Shown here: positions 16,420-25,538 of the stretch, one piece after another
How positions within the stretch are numbered: the stretch's first letter is position 1
Layout: every line of letters begins with the position of its first letter
Assembly (NCBI GenBank): GCA_009711705.1
Contig: VENG01000005.1
Span: forward strand, 186,001-250,000
Origin: Bacillota bacterium
GTDB taxonomy: Bacteria; Bacillota; Desulfotomaculia; Desulfotomaculales; VENG01
Length of the DNA stretch: 64,000 nt
Direction of reading: 5' to 3'
Notes under the pieces: generated by a model
What the model was told of the DNA's origin: nothing
The model's database searches: none
What the model saw: the letters and a program-made list of their open reading frames with translations, nothing else
Position numbers and translations under genes: made by a program

Positions 16420-18890
16420 CTGCCTCCTTGTCAGGAGTTTTGTTACGTAGGTTGGAGATTAACGGCCAGCCGGCAGATACCAGACAAAGTATAATCAATA
16501 TGATAGAAAGTGGGCGTGTGAAGAATACTTCAAACATGCTGCCTGCTGATTTACCCATTAACATGGACTGTACTAGTCCATTTTCCGCTATGGGGCCTAG
16601 AATCAGGCCTAATACTATGGGCCCGGGGTGAAAACCGGCTTTTTTAGTTACATAACCAACTAAGCCGAATAGGATCATGATTATTACGTCTGTGATGTTG
16701 TTTCTGATGGCATAGGAGCCTATAACTGTCATAAATACAACCATGGGGGCTAAGTAGCTGACGGGCAGGTTAATTAGTTTGGCTACATGACGTGCCCCGT
16801 AGAAAGCCATCACTCCCATGACTATATTGGCTACAATGAGTGAAAACAGGAAGGTGTAGGTTATGTCGCCATAGTTTATATATAGTTCCGGACCGGGTCT
16901 CATACCCTGGAGCATCAATGCACCCAGTAAAATGGCTGCCGGGGCCGCTCCCGGTATGCCCAGTGTCATTAACGGTACTAGTGAGCCGCCCACTTCTGCG
17001 TTGTTGGCTGCTTCTGAGGCTGCTACTCCGTCAATGTTGCCTTTGCCAAATTCTTTGGGCTTTTTGGACCAGCGGACTGCTTCGTTGTAAGATACCAGGC
17101 CGGCAATATTGCCACCGGCACCGGGAACTATGCCTACAAAGGCTCCGATTACAGCTGATCTTAAAAGTAATATTGGTTTTTTAATTAAATCTGAAATTAT
17201 TCCTTTGGCTATACCTTTTTGTGGTTTGTAGTTGATGCTGTCATGCTGGCTAAATTTCTTTTCTATCATGCTTAAGACTTCGGGAATACAGAAAAATCCT
17301 ATTAATACTACAATCAATGATAAGCCGGCCTGCAGTTGGTAAAGGCCAAAGGTGAAGCGCATTTCTCCGCCCAGGGGAGCTATACCGATTTGACTTAGTA
17401 AAAGACCTATCCCCCCACCTATCAAGCCTTTTAACATTGAACCGGAGGCTAAGGTGGCAATAATGGTCAGCCCGAAGATGGATAGCCAGAAGTATTCCGG
17501 CGGGCCGAATTTTAATGCAATTGATGCTAGAGGCGGGGATAGCAGCAGGAGTACAACTGCTCCGATCACACCTCCCACAGCGGAGCTGAAGGCCGCGGTT
17601 ACCAGGGCATGCTCTGCTTTTCCCTTTTTAGTTAACGGGAATCCGTCAAAGGTGGTGGCAATGGCTGATGGTGTCCCCGGTGTGTTGACCAGGATGGCTG
17701 CAATGCAGCCGCCATATATTGCTCCTACGTAAATGCCGCCCAAGGTCATTAGTGCCGGTACTGCGTCCATGGTGAAGGTAAAGGGTACTAAAAGGGCCAT
17801 GGCCATGGTGGCGGTTAACCCGGGTAAGGCACCTACTATTATTCCAAAGCCTACACCTATTGCCATGATTAAAAAGTTGGTTGGTTGAGCTATATTGCTG
17901 AGTGCTGCTATAAAGTCGGCTGGCATGGCAAGTCTCCTTTCCAGGATACATGGTGGTTCCCGGGAGACTTAGCCCGGGAACCTTTAATGTTATTTTTTAT
18001 TTTGCCTCTGCTTGTACTTTTTCTAATATTGCACTGTACTTGTCTTTCATTTCATTTATATATTGCTTCGATTCTTCTGCACCCATGGCCAGTGGCAGGA
18101 AGCCTTCTTCTTTCATTTGGGCGCGGATTTCTTCATCTTTGGCAATTTCTAAAAATGCTTTTTCCAGTTTTTCTATGATTCTCTTGTCTGTTTCCGGCGG
18201 AACTGCAACACCGCGGTCAATACTAGCTGTCATGTCTATATCTTGTTCCATAAAGGTTTTTACATCCGGCAGGGACTCAAATCTTTCTTTGGAACCAATG
18301 GCCAGTATCTTCATGTTTTCTTCTTGCTGCACAAGGTCGTTGGAGTTGGCCAGCAGTGCGTCTACGTGCCCGCCTAAAAAGCTCTGCAAGGACGGTGCCG
18401 CTCCCTGGGAGGGTACGTATTGGAATTCAGCACCGGTTTTGTCTTGCAGCTGCATTAAGGTGATGTGGTGTCCGGAATAGGTGCCGGAACCACCTACTAT
18501 GATTTGACCGGGCTTGGCCTTGGCTGCCTCAATAAATTCATCCAGTGTGTTATAGGGTGAGTCCGGCTGTACTGCCAAGCCGATGGGTGTTCCCTGAAAT
18601 AGTGCCACCGGGTTTACCTGGTCTGTTTCGTAGCCGGCATTTTCTCTGGCCAGCGGCTGCAGTATAATGTGTGGTATATTCATCCCGGTCAGGTAATAGC
18701 CGTCGGGATCTTTCCTTACCAGCTCTGACCAGCCTACTGCTCCGCCACCACCGGGTTTGTTTTCGATTACTACATTGACTCCCAGCTTTTCTTCCAGTGG
18801 TTTTTGCTGCCTGCGGGCTTCTAGGTCTGACTGACCGCCTGGATTAAACGGCACTACATATTTTATTGTCTTGGTGGGGTAGTTAAATTC
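15977..18890. repeat. 2.9-kb duplicated block, copy 2
   Basis: Second copy of the tctA/tctB/mature-tctC block (see 8159-11072), in the same orientation. The intergenic 70 nt between tctC and tctA is also identical, so homogenisation acted on DNA and not on protein function alone. Confidence 0.95.
16406..17926 (-). CDS. tctA: Tripartite tricarboxylate transporter large permease, copy 2
   Basis: The 506-residue polytopic protein is identical to copy 1 at 8588, with the same TctA signatures. It lies between tctC copy 2 (70 nt upstream) and tctB copy 2. Keeping two identical permeases in separate operons could raise gene dosage or allow expression under two different controls; the latter would fit the divergent upstream suyAB genes and receptor signal peptides. 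Confidence 0.95.
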   Translation of the reverse strand: MPADFIAALSNIAQPTNFLIMAIGVGFGIIVGALPGLTATMAMALLVPFTFTMDAVPALMTLGGIYVGAIYGGCIAAILVNTPGTPSAIATTFDGFPLTKKGKAEHALVTAAFSSAVGGVIGAVVLLLLSPPLASIALKFGPPEYFWLSIFGLTIIATLASGSMLKGLIGGGIGLLLSQIGIAPLGGEMRFTFGLYQLQAGLSLIVVLIGFFCIPEVLSMIEKKFSQHDSINYKPQKGIAKGIISDLIKKPILLLRSAVIGAFVGIVPGAGGNIAGLVSYNEAVRWSKKPKEFGKGNIDGVAASEAANNAEVGGSLVPLMTLGIPGAAPAAILLGALMLQGMRPGPELYINYGDITYTFLFSLIVANIVMGVMAFYGARHVAKLINLPVSYLAPMVVFMTVIGSYAIRNNITDVIIMILFGLVGYVTKKAGFHPGPIVLGLILGPIAENGLVQSMLMGKSAGSMFEVFFTRPLSIILIILCLVSAGWPLISNLRNKTPDKEADANA

Positions 18891-18980
18891 ACCTTCTCCT
18901 TCTTCCCCATTTTGTGCGCATCCCACTATAACTGATATTGCCAATATTAATACTAAAACCAATGGGCAAAATCGTTTCAA
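17997..18980 (-). CDS. tctC: TctC-type substrate-binding lipoprotein, copy 2
   Basis: The 327-residue receptor is identical to copy 1 over its mature binding domain but has a different signal peptide (MKRFCPLVLVLILAISVIVGC, lipobox IVGC) and a slightly different linker (GEEGEGEFN). The binding pocket and therefore the substrate should be the same. It is 140 nt after suyB copy 2 in the same direction. Confidence 0.92.
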   Translation of the reverse strand: MKRFCPLVLVLILAISVIVGCAQNGEEGEGEFNYPTKTIKYVVPFNPGGQSDLEARRQQKPLEEKLGVNVVIENKPGGGGAVGWSELVRKDPDGYYLTGMNIPHIILQPLARENAGYETDQVNPVALFQGTPIGLAVQPDSPYNTLDEFIEAAKAKPGQIIVGGSGTYSGHHITLMQLQDKTGAEFQYVPSQGAAPSLQSFLGGHVDALLANSNDLVQQEENMKILAIGSKERFESLPDVKTFMEQDIDMTASIDRGVAVPPETDKRIIEKLEKAFLEIAKDEEIRAQMKEEGFLPLAMGAEESKQYINEMKDKYSAILEKVQAEAK

Positions 18981-19120
18981 GGATACCCCCCCTAGTGTAT
19001 AAATCTAAGATACTTAAAGTGTTCTATTTCACTAGTCATCAATATTAACTCATATACATAGATGGTTGTCCACCTGAACTTAATTCCATGAAAAATACTT
19101 CATTTATTTACATTGAATTC

Positions 19121-20281
19121 CTAAGCGCTGGGATACAATTTAGTCATGATGAACTCTTTATGCCCAAGAATCTCCGCACTCATCATACGGCCGTTACATG
19201 CCCTTAACATCATATCCATCAATTTATCTCCCGCGCCCTCTAAATCCATTTCACGGCGCAATAAACCGGTAAGGTCTACATCGATATGTTCGGACATGGT
19301 GGCGACTGTAATTGGATTGGCACACAATTTAACCACCGGGAGTACCGGGTTACCTACAATATTTCCTTGCCCGGTGGGGAATAAATGCACCACCGCTCCT
19401 CCTGCGGCACACAGTGTAACCATTTCTGCCGCGGCAGAAGATGAATTCATAAAATGCAGCCCCGTGCCTTTGGGTGCCTCTGCCTCTTTTAGGGCACTTT
19501 TTACCATCGCTTTTCTGCCTATTTTTTGGATATTGCCTAACGCTTTTTCTTCAATAGTAGTTAAACCACCGGCAATATTACCCTGTGTTGGCTGGGATCC
19601 TAAAAGGTCAACTCCTTGACCCTCAATCAGTTTCATGTAATCAGTATGCATTTTCAAAAATGCTTCTTTTACTTCCGGAGTAGCACATCTTTCAGCAACA
19701 ATGTCTTCTCCACCTGTTATCTCTGAGGTTTCACCAAAGATTGCCGTACCACCCCATTCCACTACCCGGTCAACCACTACACCTACAGTGGGATTTGACG
19801 CTAAGCCGGAAGTTGTATCCGACTCACCACATTTAACACTAACAGTGAGCTCCGAACCCCTGCATTCCACACGCTTTAGCTCGGTAGCATACTGCACGAA
19901 TTCATGAGCCTTGCGTGCAGCTGTTTCAATTGTTTTATACTGGCCATTACGCTCAATGGCAAAACCAGCTACCGGCTTCCCGGTCTTAGCTATTCCATCC
20001 ACTATTTTGTTTGTCCAATTAGGCTCAATACCTATAACTACACAAGCAGCAATGTTTGGATTGCACCCGGTTCCAATCATGGTACGGAAAAATAGGTCTA
20101 AATCTTCACCAAACTGCAAACGCCCATATGCGTGGGGCAAAGGTAATGTGCCTTGCACTATGCTGGCAACACCCTCAACAGCAGCGTTTGAAATGTCATC
20201 TAAAGCTAAAATTGCCACATGGTTCCTTACTCCTACACGCCCATTTTCACGCTTATAACCGTAAAATATTGGTTCAGTCAT
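19121..20281 (-). CDS. suyB: (R)-sulfolactate sulfo-lyase large subunit, copy 2
   Basis: The 386-residue UxaA-type lyase subunit is clearly paralogous to the one at 11359, with the same motifs ([40 protein letters not shown]) but many substitutions; by eye roughly two thirds of residues agree. It could have the same reaction under different control, or prefer a related substrate such as another sulfonated or hydroxylated acid. ATG at 20281 is preferred over the in-frame GTG at 20290 because AGGTGG lies just before it. It follows suyA copy 2 directly. Confidence 0.8.
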   Translation of the reverse strand: MTEPIFYGYKRENGRVGVRNHVAILALDDISNAAVEGVASIVQGTLPLPHAYGRLQFGEDLDLFFRTMIGTGCNPNIAACVVIGIEPNWTNKIVDGIAKTGKPVAGFAIERNGQYKTIETAARKAHEFVQYATELKRVECRGSELTVSVKCGESDTTSGLASNPTVGVVVDRVVEWGGTAIFGETSEITGGEDIVAERCATPEVKEAFLKMHTDYMKLIEGQGVDLLGSQPTQGNIAGGLTTIEEKALGNIQKIGRKAMVKSALKEAEAPKGTGLHFMNSSSAAAEMVTLCAAGGAVVHLFPTGQGNIVGNPVLPVVKLCANPITVATMSEHIDVDLTGLLRREMDLEGAGDKLMDMMLRACNGRMMSAEILGHKEFIMTKLYPSA

Positions 20282-20283
20282 TT

Positions 20284-20568
20284 TTACCACCTCAATGTCC
20301 TAAGATTGTGGGTATGCATATGCTCTCCTTTTTTGACAGCTTGGCTGGCTTTGCCGATTACCACGTTATATTTCAATACTTTGGCACCTTGATCAAGATC
20401 ATAAAGAGCAATCTTATGACCTAAAGGGATATCATTTTGCGACTTTACGGTAACCGTTGAATTATCTTCCATCACCCAGCCACTAACATCTTCACCGGCT
20501 TTGATATCTGTAACGGCCACCCCCACGTGATCTTGTTTATCGTGGACAAAAAAATTCGTTTGCGCCAT
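20284..20568 (-). CDS. suyA: (R)-sulfolactate sulfo-lyase small subunit, copy 2
   Basis: The 94-residue SAF-domain protein resembles suyA at 12520 ([39 protein letters not shown]). It is the first gene of the second operon and pairs with the adjacent large subunit. A GGAGG site precedes the ATG. No comC or slcC accompanies this copy, so isomer inversion would depend on the first operon. Confidence 0.8.
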   Translation of the reverse strand: MAQTNFFVHDKQDHVGVAVTDIKAGEDVSGWVMEDNSTVTVKSQNDIPLGHKIALYDLDQGAKVLKYNVVIGKASQAVKKGEHMHTHNLRTLRW

Positions 20569-20752
20569 ATATTATTGGCCTCCTCTCGAATATTTTTCTA
20601 CAAATAATATTATTATGTTACAATTCAACCTTTATTCATAAGCACCATGGTATTTTATTCCTAAATAAATTCCCTAACTTCTCCGTATAGTAATTCGTAT
20701 CAGAGAAAAACTTGTTTAAAGATATATAAATTATAAGGAGGAAGTAATCCTG

Positions 20753-21052
20753 ATGAAAACAAAGCAAAAGGATAAACAAACCCTTTTGAAAAAACCCCAA
20801 CAGATAAAACAAGAGATGGAGGCCGGGGCAGAATTAAGTCCTGCCCCGGTTCAGGATGCCGTTCAAAGCATGAAAACAAAACCCCGTGTGCAAAAAGCGA
20901 AACCGGAAGGTCCTACACAGAATTTTGGCGGCGGCTGGGGAGTTGACGGGGCATTCTACCACGTTGATAAGGAAACATTACAACAAACTTCGGAAACTGG
21001 ACCTGCTTCGCTGGAAACTGACCTAATTACCAATCAAGTAAAAGATAAGTGA
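20753..21052 (+). CDS. Small hydrophilic hypothetical protein
   Basis: The 99-residue protein is highly charged and rich in Lys, Gln and Pro with no hydrophobic segment; the only distinctive part is a glycine/tryptophan patch, FGGGWGVDGAFYHVD, near residue 62. The start has a good AAGGAGG. It looks largely disordered. I do not recognise the family. A terminator follows immediately. Confidence 0.55.
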   Translation: MKTKQKDKQTLLKKPQQIKQEMEAGAELSPAPVQDAVQSMKTKPRVQKAKPEGPTQNFGGGWGVDGAFYHVDKETLQQTSETGPASLETDLITNQVKDK

Positions 21053-21060
21053 TACTCAAG

Positions 21061-21105
21061 GGTAAATAAAAAATTCCGATTACAAAATCGGGATTTTTTA
21101 TTTAC
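21061..21105 (+). terminator. Terminator of the 20753 gene
   Basis: Long hairpin GGTAAATAAAAAAT...ATTTTTTATTTACC with the core CCGATT-ACAA-AATCGG, 9 nt after the stop codon. Confidence 0.8.
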
Positions 21106-21149
21106 CAAACTTCTAAATACCTACGGTTTCATTCACAGCTTTTCATGCT

Positions 21150-21292
21150 TCTATTGATTTTGTAACAAATTATTTAGATCCTGTTTTATGGTTTGTAATA
21201 TCTGTTTGTTATTATTGCGTTAACTCCTCCTAAAGTATTACCTCCTCTTTTCTTTTATTAAGAAATCCCGATTTTCTAATCGGGATTTCTTA
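21150..21292 (+). ncRNA. Candidate small RNA, copy 1
   Basis: This non-coding stretch aligns with 57640-57784. Shared parts include TGTAAC/TGTTAC, a TTTGTTA-TATT block, a CTCCTCCT/GCCTCTT block, TATTACCTCC, and a final hairpin AATCCCGAT...ATCGGGATT. The pyrimidine-rich ACCTCCT is complementary to Shine-Dalgarno sequences, as in regulatory RNAs that block translation. The preceding gene has its own terminator, so this copy would need its own promoter. The other strand carries GGAGG twice, so orientation is not certain. Confidence 0.4.
21259..21292 (+). terminator. Terminator-like hairpin ending candidate RNA copy 1
   Basis: AAGAAATCCCGAT-TTTCT-AATCGGGATTTCTTA, a nearly symmetrical stem of 13 bp, 33 nt before the next start codon. 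Confidence 0.6.
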
Positions 21293-21324
21293 ATGACATT
21301 ATTTAATCATTTGAGGTGAAATTA

Positions 21325-23568
21325 ATGAACAGTGCCAAAAACACCTTCCCGGTTTTAAGCAGTGTATTTGTAGTTTCTACATCTCTCATTATGTATGAAA
21401 TCATTTTAACCAGGTTGTATTCTGCCGTAATGTGGTATCACTTTGTATCCCTGGCCGTTTCCATTGCCTTGTTTTCCCTTGCACTTGGAGGAATTCTAGT
21501 CTACCGGTATCCTTTAAAAGAAAAAAAGAAACGGCAAAATCTTAAGCTGAAAACTTGGGAGCGATCAAGTCTGACCGGGCTGGCTGTTTCCATTTTAATA
21601 CTTACTCTGGTTTTTTATCGCGTGCCTTATCACAATGATTTATATCTGATTTATATTCTGGCGGGCGGAATACCCTTTGTTTTCGGAGGAATATACCTGT
21701 CCATATCGTTTTTTAATTTTCCGTCCCAAAGCTCTTACATCTATTTCGCTGACTTGATTGGCTCGGCAGCAGGCGGCGCTCTGATTATGAAACTATTAAA
21801 TGACTACAGTATCATGCGTACTGTTGTCATTATAAGTTTGGTTTTGCTTGTGGTGATGGCAATAAGATTTTTGCCGGGTAAAAAGAGGTTGTTGGGATCA
21901 GTACTAACGTCTTTTGTGTTTATAATAGCGGTCTTTTTCGGCGGTATTATAGATGAGTGGTCCGTAAACTTTAAAGCCTACCAGGGTGACCCTAAAATGT
22001 TAGGAATGCTATCAGGAAACCCGCAAAGCATATTTACCACGTGGGATTCCCTGGCCAAGACCGATGTGATAGAAACAGATAAAGATAACAATAAAATTGT
22101 GTTGGTAGACGGGGCTGCAAGTTCATACATGCTGCCTTTTAACGGGAACTACCAGGAAATGAGTTATTTAAAAAAAGAAACAGGTTATCTTCCTTTTGCC
22201 GTGGGCAAACAGGACAATGCACTAATAATCGGTCCCGGGGGAGGAAAAGATATTCTCCTTGCCCACCTCGCCGGTGTACATGACATCACTGCAGTGGAGA
22301 TTAACCCCGGTACCGTCCGGGCTGCCAGAAAATTTAAAGATTTTAACGGTAATATATACGACCGCCCGGGAACCAAAACCCATGTTATTGATGGTCGAAC
22401 GTTTATCAGCCAGGATAAAAATAAATATGACATAATTTACTTATCCCTTGTTATGACAAAAGCTTCGGAGATGCAAGAGAACTATATTTATACAGCTGAA
22501 GCCTTCGAGGAGTATTTGAACCATTTAACTGAAGAAGGTAAACTAGCATTTTTACTTCACGGTGAATCGGATTTCTCCAAAGCACTGGCTACGGCAATTA
22601 ACGTGCTGGATAAGCGTGGCATATCCCGTGCTGAAATAGCTAATCACATTGCCATCGTGAACACTCAGAAGGATAATGACAAAGAATTGGAAGCCGCCGG
22701 CCAACATGGCGAAAAACTATACTATCCCTTATTAATTGTCAAGAATACTCCTTTTAAACAAACTGAAGCTAATGCCCTGCTTGCCCTCTCACAGCAAGGC
22801 TCAAGCAATCCTGTATACTTACCGCAAAAAGGGACAGAGCTCAAATTGCCTTCCAATGATGATTTAGAGAGTTGGGTAGTTAATGATAATAAACCGTTTT
22901 TCTACAATAGTTCAAACGGTGCACCTAAAAGCGTTTGGGCCATATTGATTGTCATGACATTGGGCGGGCTAATCTTTATTTATCCTCCCCTCAGACACAG
23001 AAGCAAAGAGGTTAAGCATTATGGCTCATATTTTGCGCTGCTAGGTATTTCTTTTATGCTTATAGAGATACCTCTGCTCCAAAATTTCATACTTTTTCTG
23101 GGTCATCCCACTCTAACATTCTCCACGGTAATTGCTTCGCTGCTTTTTGCCGGTGGACTGGGCAGTTTCGCCACCTCATTTTTTAAAAGGGATAATACAC
23201 CTGTGCTTGCCGGAATTGGCATTGCCCTTATGGTACTGATTATGAATCTAAAACTCGATGATTTCCTGGCAAGCTACCAGGGCGTACCCATTTTAAATAA
23301 AATCATGATCGTTTTCCTTGTCTTACTTCCACTGGGCTTTCTAATGGGAATTCCCTTTCCCGTCGGCATTAAGAGAATGCAAGAAAAAAACCGAAACTTT
23401 GTTCCGGTAATGTGGGGAATAAACGGGTGGATGTCCGTAGTAGGATCTGTGGGTGCATTGGTTTTAGCCATGCATTTTGGGTTTACTCAGACACTTTACA
23501 TGGGAGCAATAGGATATTTATTGTTTTCTGTATTTACCTTAAAAGTCATGACAAAAAAAGCGCGCTAA
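21325..23568 (+). CDS. Membrane-embedded spermidine synthase-like protein
   Basis: The 747-residue protein has about seven transmembrane helices (residues 10-215), a Rossmann methyltransferase-like domain with the binding loop IIGPGGGKDILL near 300 and acidic VEINPG, then about six more helices from residue 535. Such multipass SpeE-like proteins are widespread, but polyamine synthesis is unproven for them. ATG at 21325 is favoured over the GTG at 21316, which lies within the GAGGTG ribosome site. The last codons (AAA GCG CGC TAA) coincide with an arm of the dispersed palindromic repeat. Confidence 0.75.
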   Translation: MNSAKNTFPVLSSVFVVSTSLIMYEIILTRLYSAVMWYHFVSLAVSIALFSLALGGILVYRYPLKEKKKRQNLKLKTWERSSLTGLAVSILILTLVFYRVPYHNDLYLIYILAGGIPFVFGGIYLSISFFNFPSQSSYIYFADLIGSAAGGALIMKLLNDYSIMRTVVIISLVLLVVMAIRFLPGKKRLLGSVLTSFVFIIAVFFGGIIDEWSVNFKAYQGDPKMLGMLSGNPQSIFTTWDSLAKTDVIETDKDNNKIVLVDGAASSYMLPFNGNYQEMSYLKKETGYLPFAVGKQDNALIIGPGGGKDILLAHLAGVHDITAVEINPGTVRAARKFKDFNGNIYDRPGTKTHVIDGRTFISQDKNKYDIIYLSLVMTKASEMQENYIYTAEAFEEYLNHLTEEGKLAFLLHGESDFSKALATAINVLDKRGISRAEIANHIAIVNTQKDNDKELEAAGQHGEKLYYPLLIVKNTPFKQTEANALLALSQQGSSNPVYLPQKGTELKLPSNDDLESWVVNDNKPFFYNSSNGAPKSVWAILIVMTLGGLIFIYPPLRHRSKEVKHYGSYFALLGISFMLIEIPLLQNFILFLGHPTLTFSTVIASLLFAGGLGSFATSFFKRDNTPVLAGIGIALMVLIMNLKLDDFLASYQGVPILNKIMIVFLVLLPLGFLMGIPFPVGIKRMQEKNRNFVPVMWGINGWMSVVGSVGALVLAMHFGFTQTLYMGAIGYLLFSVFTLKVMTKKAR

Positions 23569-23598
23569 ATTAGTTCCCTTACTTGCCATATAAGAAAG
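23553..23598. repeat. Dispersed palindromic repeat, copy 3 (internally deleted)
   Basis: AAAAAGCGCGCTAAATTAGTTCCCTTA matches the left arm and loop of copies 1 and 2, then jumps to CTTGCCATAT, deleting the right arm. The left arm supplies the final Lys-Ala-Arg and stop of the 21325 gene. Confidence 0.7.
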
Positions 23599-23624
23599 GA
23601 TCCCGTTAACCGGGATCCTTTCTT
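23592..23624. terminator. Bidirectional terminator
   Basis: AAGAAAGGATCCCG...CGGGATCCTTTCTT hairpin between convergent genes. Confidence 0.85.
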
Positions 23625-23640
23625 ATTGGAGCTGACCAGT

Positions 23641-23880
23641 CTACGCTGTCTGTAAGACTCTCATTATCATAACATATCCGGTTTCATTTATTGCTACCTG
23701 ATCTCCTACTTTCAATTCATCAATAAATATACGGTTGCCGTCAGTGTCATACAAGTTGGAAGGTATGATATCAACATTCCTTACCTGGCCTGAAGCATCA
23801 TTTAAGCCTACTTGACCATTTTCAATGTCTACAGAAGCTATAGTTCCGGTGGAAACTCTGACTTTCTTTTTAATACTCAT
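23641..23880 (-). CDS. Small beta-rich hypothetical protein
   Basis: The 79-residue protein alternates polar and hydrophobic residues as in a small beta barrel: KVRVSTGTIASVDI, GQVRNVDIIPSN, LKVGDQVAINE, GYVMIMRVL. This is compatible with an OB- or KOW-like fold. ATG at 23880 follows GGGAGGTAGCC and is chosen over the longer frame. The gene is monocistronic. Function unknown. Confidence 0.6.
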   Translation of the reverse strand: MSIKKKVRVSTGTIASVDIENGQVGLNDASGQVRNVDIIPSNLYDTDGNRIFIDELKVGDQVAINETGYVMIMRVLQTA

Positions 23881-24001
23881 GGCTACCTCCCTCAAACAAA
23901 TTTTTAATTAAACTTAATTATATAATTATTGTAAAGTAGAGAGATAAAGAATATTTTTCAAATATTTAACATTTATATAACACTTGCGGTAAGTTAAAAA
24001 A

Positions 24002-24029
24002 AAGGCTTGCAGCATGCACAAGCCTTTTT
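24002..24029 (-). terminator. Terminator of the 24037 gene
   Basis: AAGGCTTG-CAGCATGCA-CAAGCCTT stem followed on the minus strand by TTTTTTT. Confidence 0.8.
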
Positions 24030-24036
24030 CAATCAA

Positions 24037-24504
24037 TTACATTCCCATATTCCCAGAGCCCATGCCCCCACTGTGACCTGAACCCATACTATTGCTATTG
24101 CCGCCCATCATACCCCCAGCATTACCTTGAACCTGTTTATTGTTGAACTGAGTTCCATGGGTATCGTTCATGTAATCATTCATTGCATCATGGTTTTGCT
24201 GCATTGTATTATAGTCCATTTGCGCATCCATTTGAAACTGCCTCTGGCTATCAGTAGCTGCAGCGTCTTTTTGCTTTTGCACCCCGGTCTCTTTTTCTTT
24301 AGTCAACTGATCCATATAAGCACCGGGCTGCATTTTTATTTGTTGGGAATCCTGCTTGGTTACGGTATCACTTGACTGCTGAACTTGTGCCTGTGGTGCC
24401 TTGGCGCTCGGCTCGAACTGCATGGTACCGGCATACGAGACTCCTACCAAAGCCAAACCCATTGTCATCACTGAAACACCCGTTAATAATTTTTTTCCTA
24501 TCAT
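24037..24504 (-). CDS. Secreted Met/Gln/Gly-rich protein
   Basis: The 155-residue protein has a signal peptide (MIGKKLLTGVSVMTMGLALVG, cleavage after SYA near 26), a Gln- and Lys-rich middle, and a Met/Gly/Asn/Ser-rich C-terminus ending in GSGHSGGMGSGNMGM. Composition suggests a flexible surface or soft-metal-binding protein. It is preceded by a promoter-like sequence shared with the secreted-protein gene at 59259. No known domain. Confidence 0.7.
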   Translation of the reverse strand: MIGKKLLTGVSVMTMGLALVGVSYAGTMQFEPSAKAPQAQVQQSSDTVTKQDSQQIKMQPGAYMDQLTKEKETGVQKQKDAAATDSQRQFQMDAQMDYNTMQQNHDAMNDYMNDTHGTQFNNKQVQGNAGGMMGGNSNSMGSGHSGGMGSGNMGM

Positions 24505-24543
24505 CTAATTATGACCTCCTATTTTTTGTGTTTTGCGGTTAGT

Positions 24544-24574
24544 TATTCGAAGCGTGTATTATTTTTGGGGAGGT
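24544..24574 (-). promoter_or_regulatory. Candidate SigI-type promoter, copy 1
   Basis: On the minus strand ACCTCCCC is followed after 17 nt by CGAATA, the C-rich -35 and CGAA -10 pattern described for SigI promoters. The start codon of the 24037 gene lies 40 nt downstream. The upstream sequence of the 59259 gene has the same elements at the same spacing. Confidence 0.45.
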
Positions 24575-24584
24575 CTTATGAATT

Positions 24585-25412
24585 TTATCCGCCTTGGACA
24601 GAGAAAAATAGAAGCACTGATAATATCATTCCAATAGCAGTTATAACTATTGTTGTCACCATTCCGGACTTCTTTTGCATCACCGGAGGTAATGGGTATC
24701 TTGTTTTAAGCGCCAGGCTCAAAAAGAAACCTGCTGCTATGGTGATCAAGCTTAAGAGGTGAGACACGGAGAAGGGATCTATAATAACGGGATTGGTACG
24801 CAAGAATTCTACTGCTCCCCTGATTAAAGCATACCCAATAAGATAATGCACAAATATTTGCCCCTGATATTTTGCCCGGTCTCTTTTTAGCCAAAGGTAG
24901 GCAAATAATGAATAGTCCAAGAGCACCTCATAAATCTGTACAGGATGGACTAATGTGCCTCCAACCCATACGCCCCATGGATAAACTCCCTCCATAGGAA
25001 TACCAAAGACATCACATCCAATTCTGCCTATGGCCTGCCCTAAAATCAAAGAAGGAGCCAGAATATCAGCGAACTGCCACAAAGGTAATTTATTTCGCTT
25101 AATGTAGTATATTGCTACCAATGAACCGCCTAGAATACCCCCGTGTATAGAGAGTCCCCCGTTCTGAATCATCACTATATCCAACGGGTTTTGGACATAG
25201 TACATAGGGCTATAAAAAAGAATATAGCCAAGCCTGGCACCAACAATACCACCCAGTAAAGTCCATACTGTAAGATCCAAGGCCTTATCTGGAGGTAACC
25301 CTTTCCTGCGTGCCTGCCAAACTGTAAGCAAGATTCCAGCCAACCCTCCCAGGGCAACCATCGCGCCAAAGAAATATATTTCAAAAAACCCAAAGTCAAA
25401 TAGTAATTTCAA
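24585..25412 (-). CDS. lgt: Prolipoprotein diacylglyceryl transferase
   Basis: The 275-residue membrane protein has seven hydrophobic segments and the Lgt signatures: LSIHGGILGG near residue 88 with the essential His, and GRIGCDVFGIPMEG near 130. Lgt transfers a diacylglyceryl group from phosphatidylglycerol to the lipobox cysteine of prelipoproteins, such as the TctC receptors of this window. The start is TTG, set by GGAGG upstream. The C-terminus is short and hydrophobic. Whether this is the only Lgt of the genome cannot be told here. Confidence 0.92.
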   Translation of the reverse strand: MKLLFDFGFFEIYFFGAMVALGGLAGILLTVWQARRKGLPPDKALDLTVWTLLGGIVGARLGYILFYSPMYYVQNPLDIVMIQNGGLSIHGGILGGSLVAIYYIKRNKLPLWQFADILAPSLILGQAIGRIGCDVFGIPMEGVYPWGVWVGGTLVHPVQIYEVLLDYSLFAYLWLKRDRAKYQGQIFVHYLIGYALIRGAVEFLRTNPVIIDPFSVSHLLSLITIAAGFFLSLALKTRYPLPPVMQKKSGMVTTIVITAIGMILSVLLFFSVQGG

Positions 25413-25458
25413 CCTAACCTACCTCCAAATATTTAGTCCAAGAATATAAACGGAAAAA

Positions 25459-25483
25459 GGGAGGATTCCAATTTCATCCTCCC
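25459..25483 (-). terminator. Terminator of the 25539 gene
   Basis: GGGAGGAT...ATCCTCCC hairpin followed on the minus strand by TTTTT. Confidence 0.7.
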
Positions 25484-25538
25484 CGCCAGGAACCGGACTG
25501 AAAACCTTAGGGTTCCATTTACTCACTGAATAATACTT

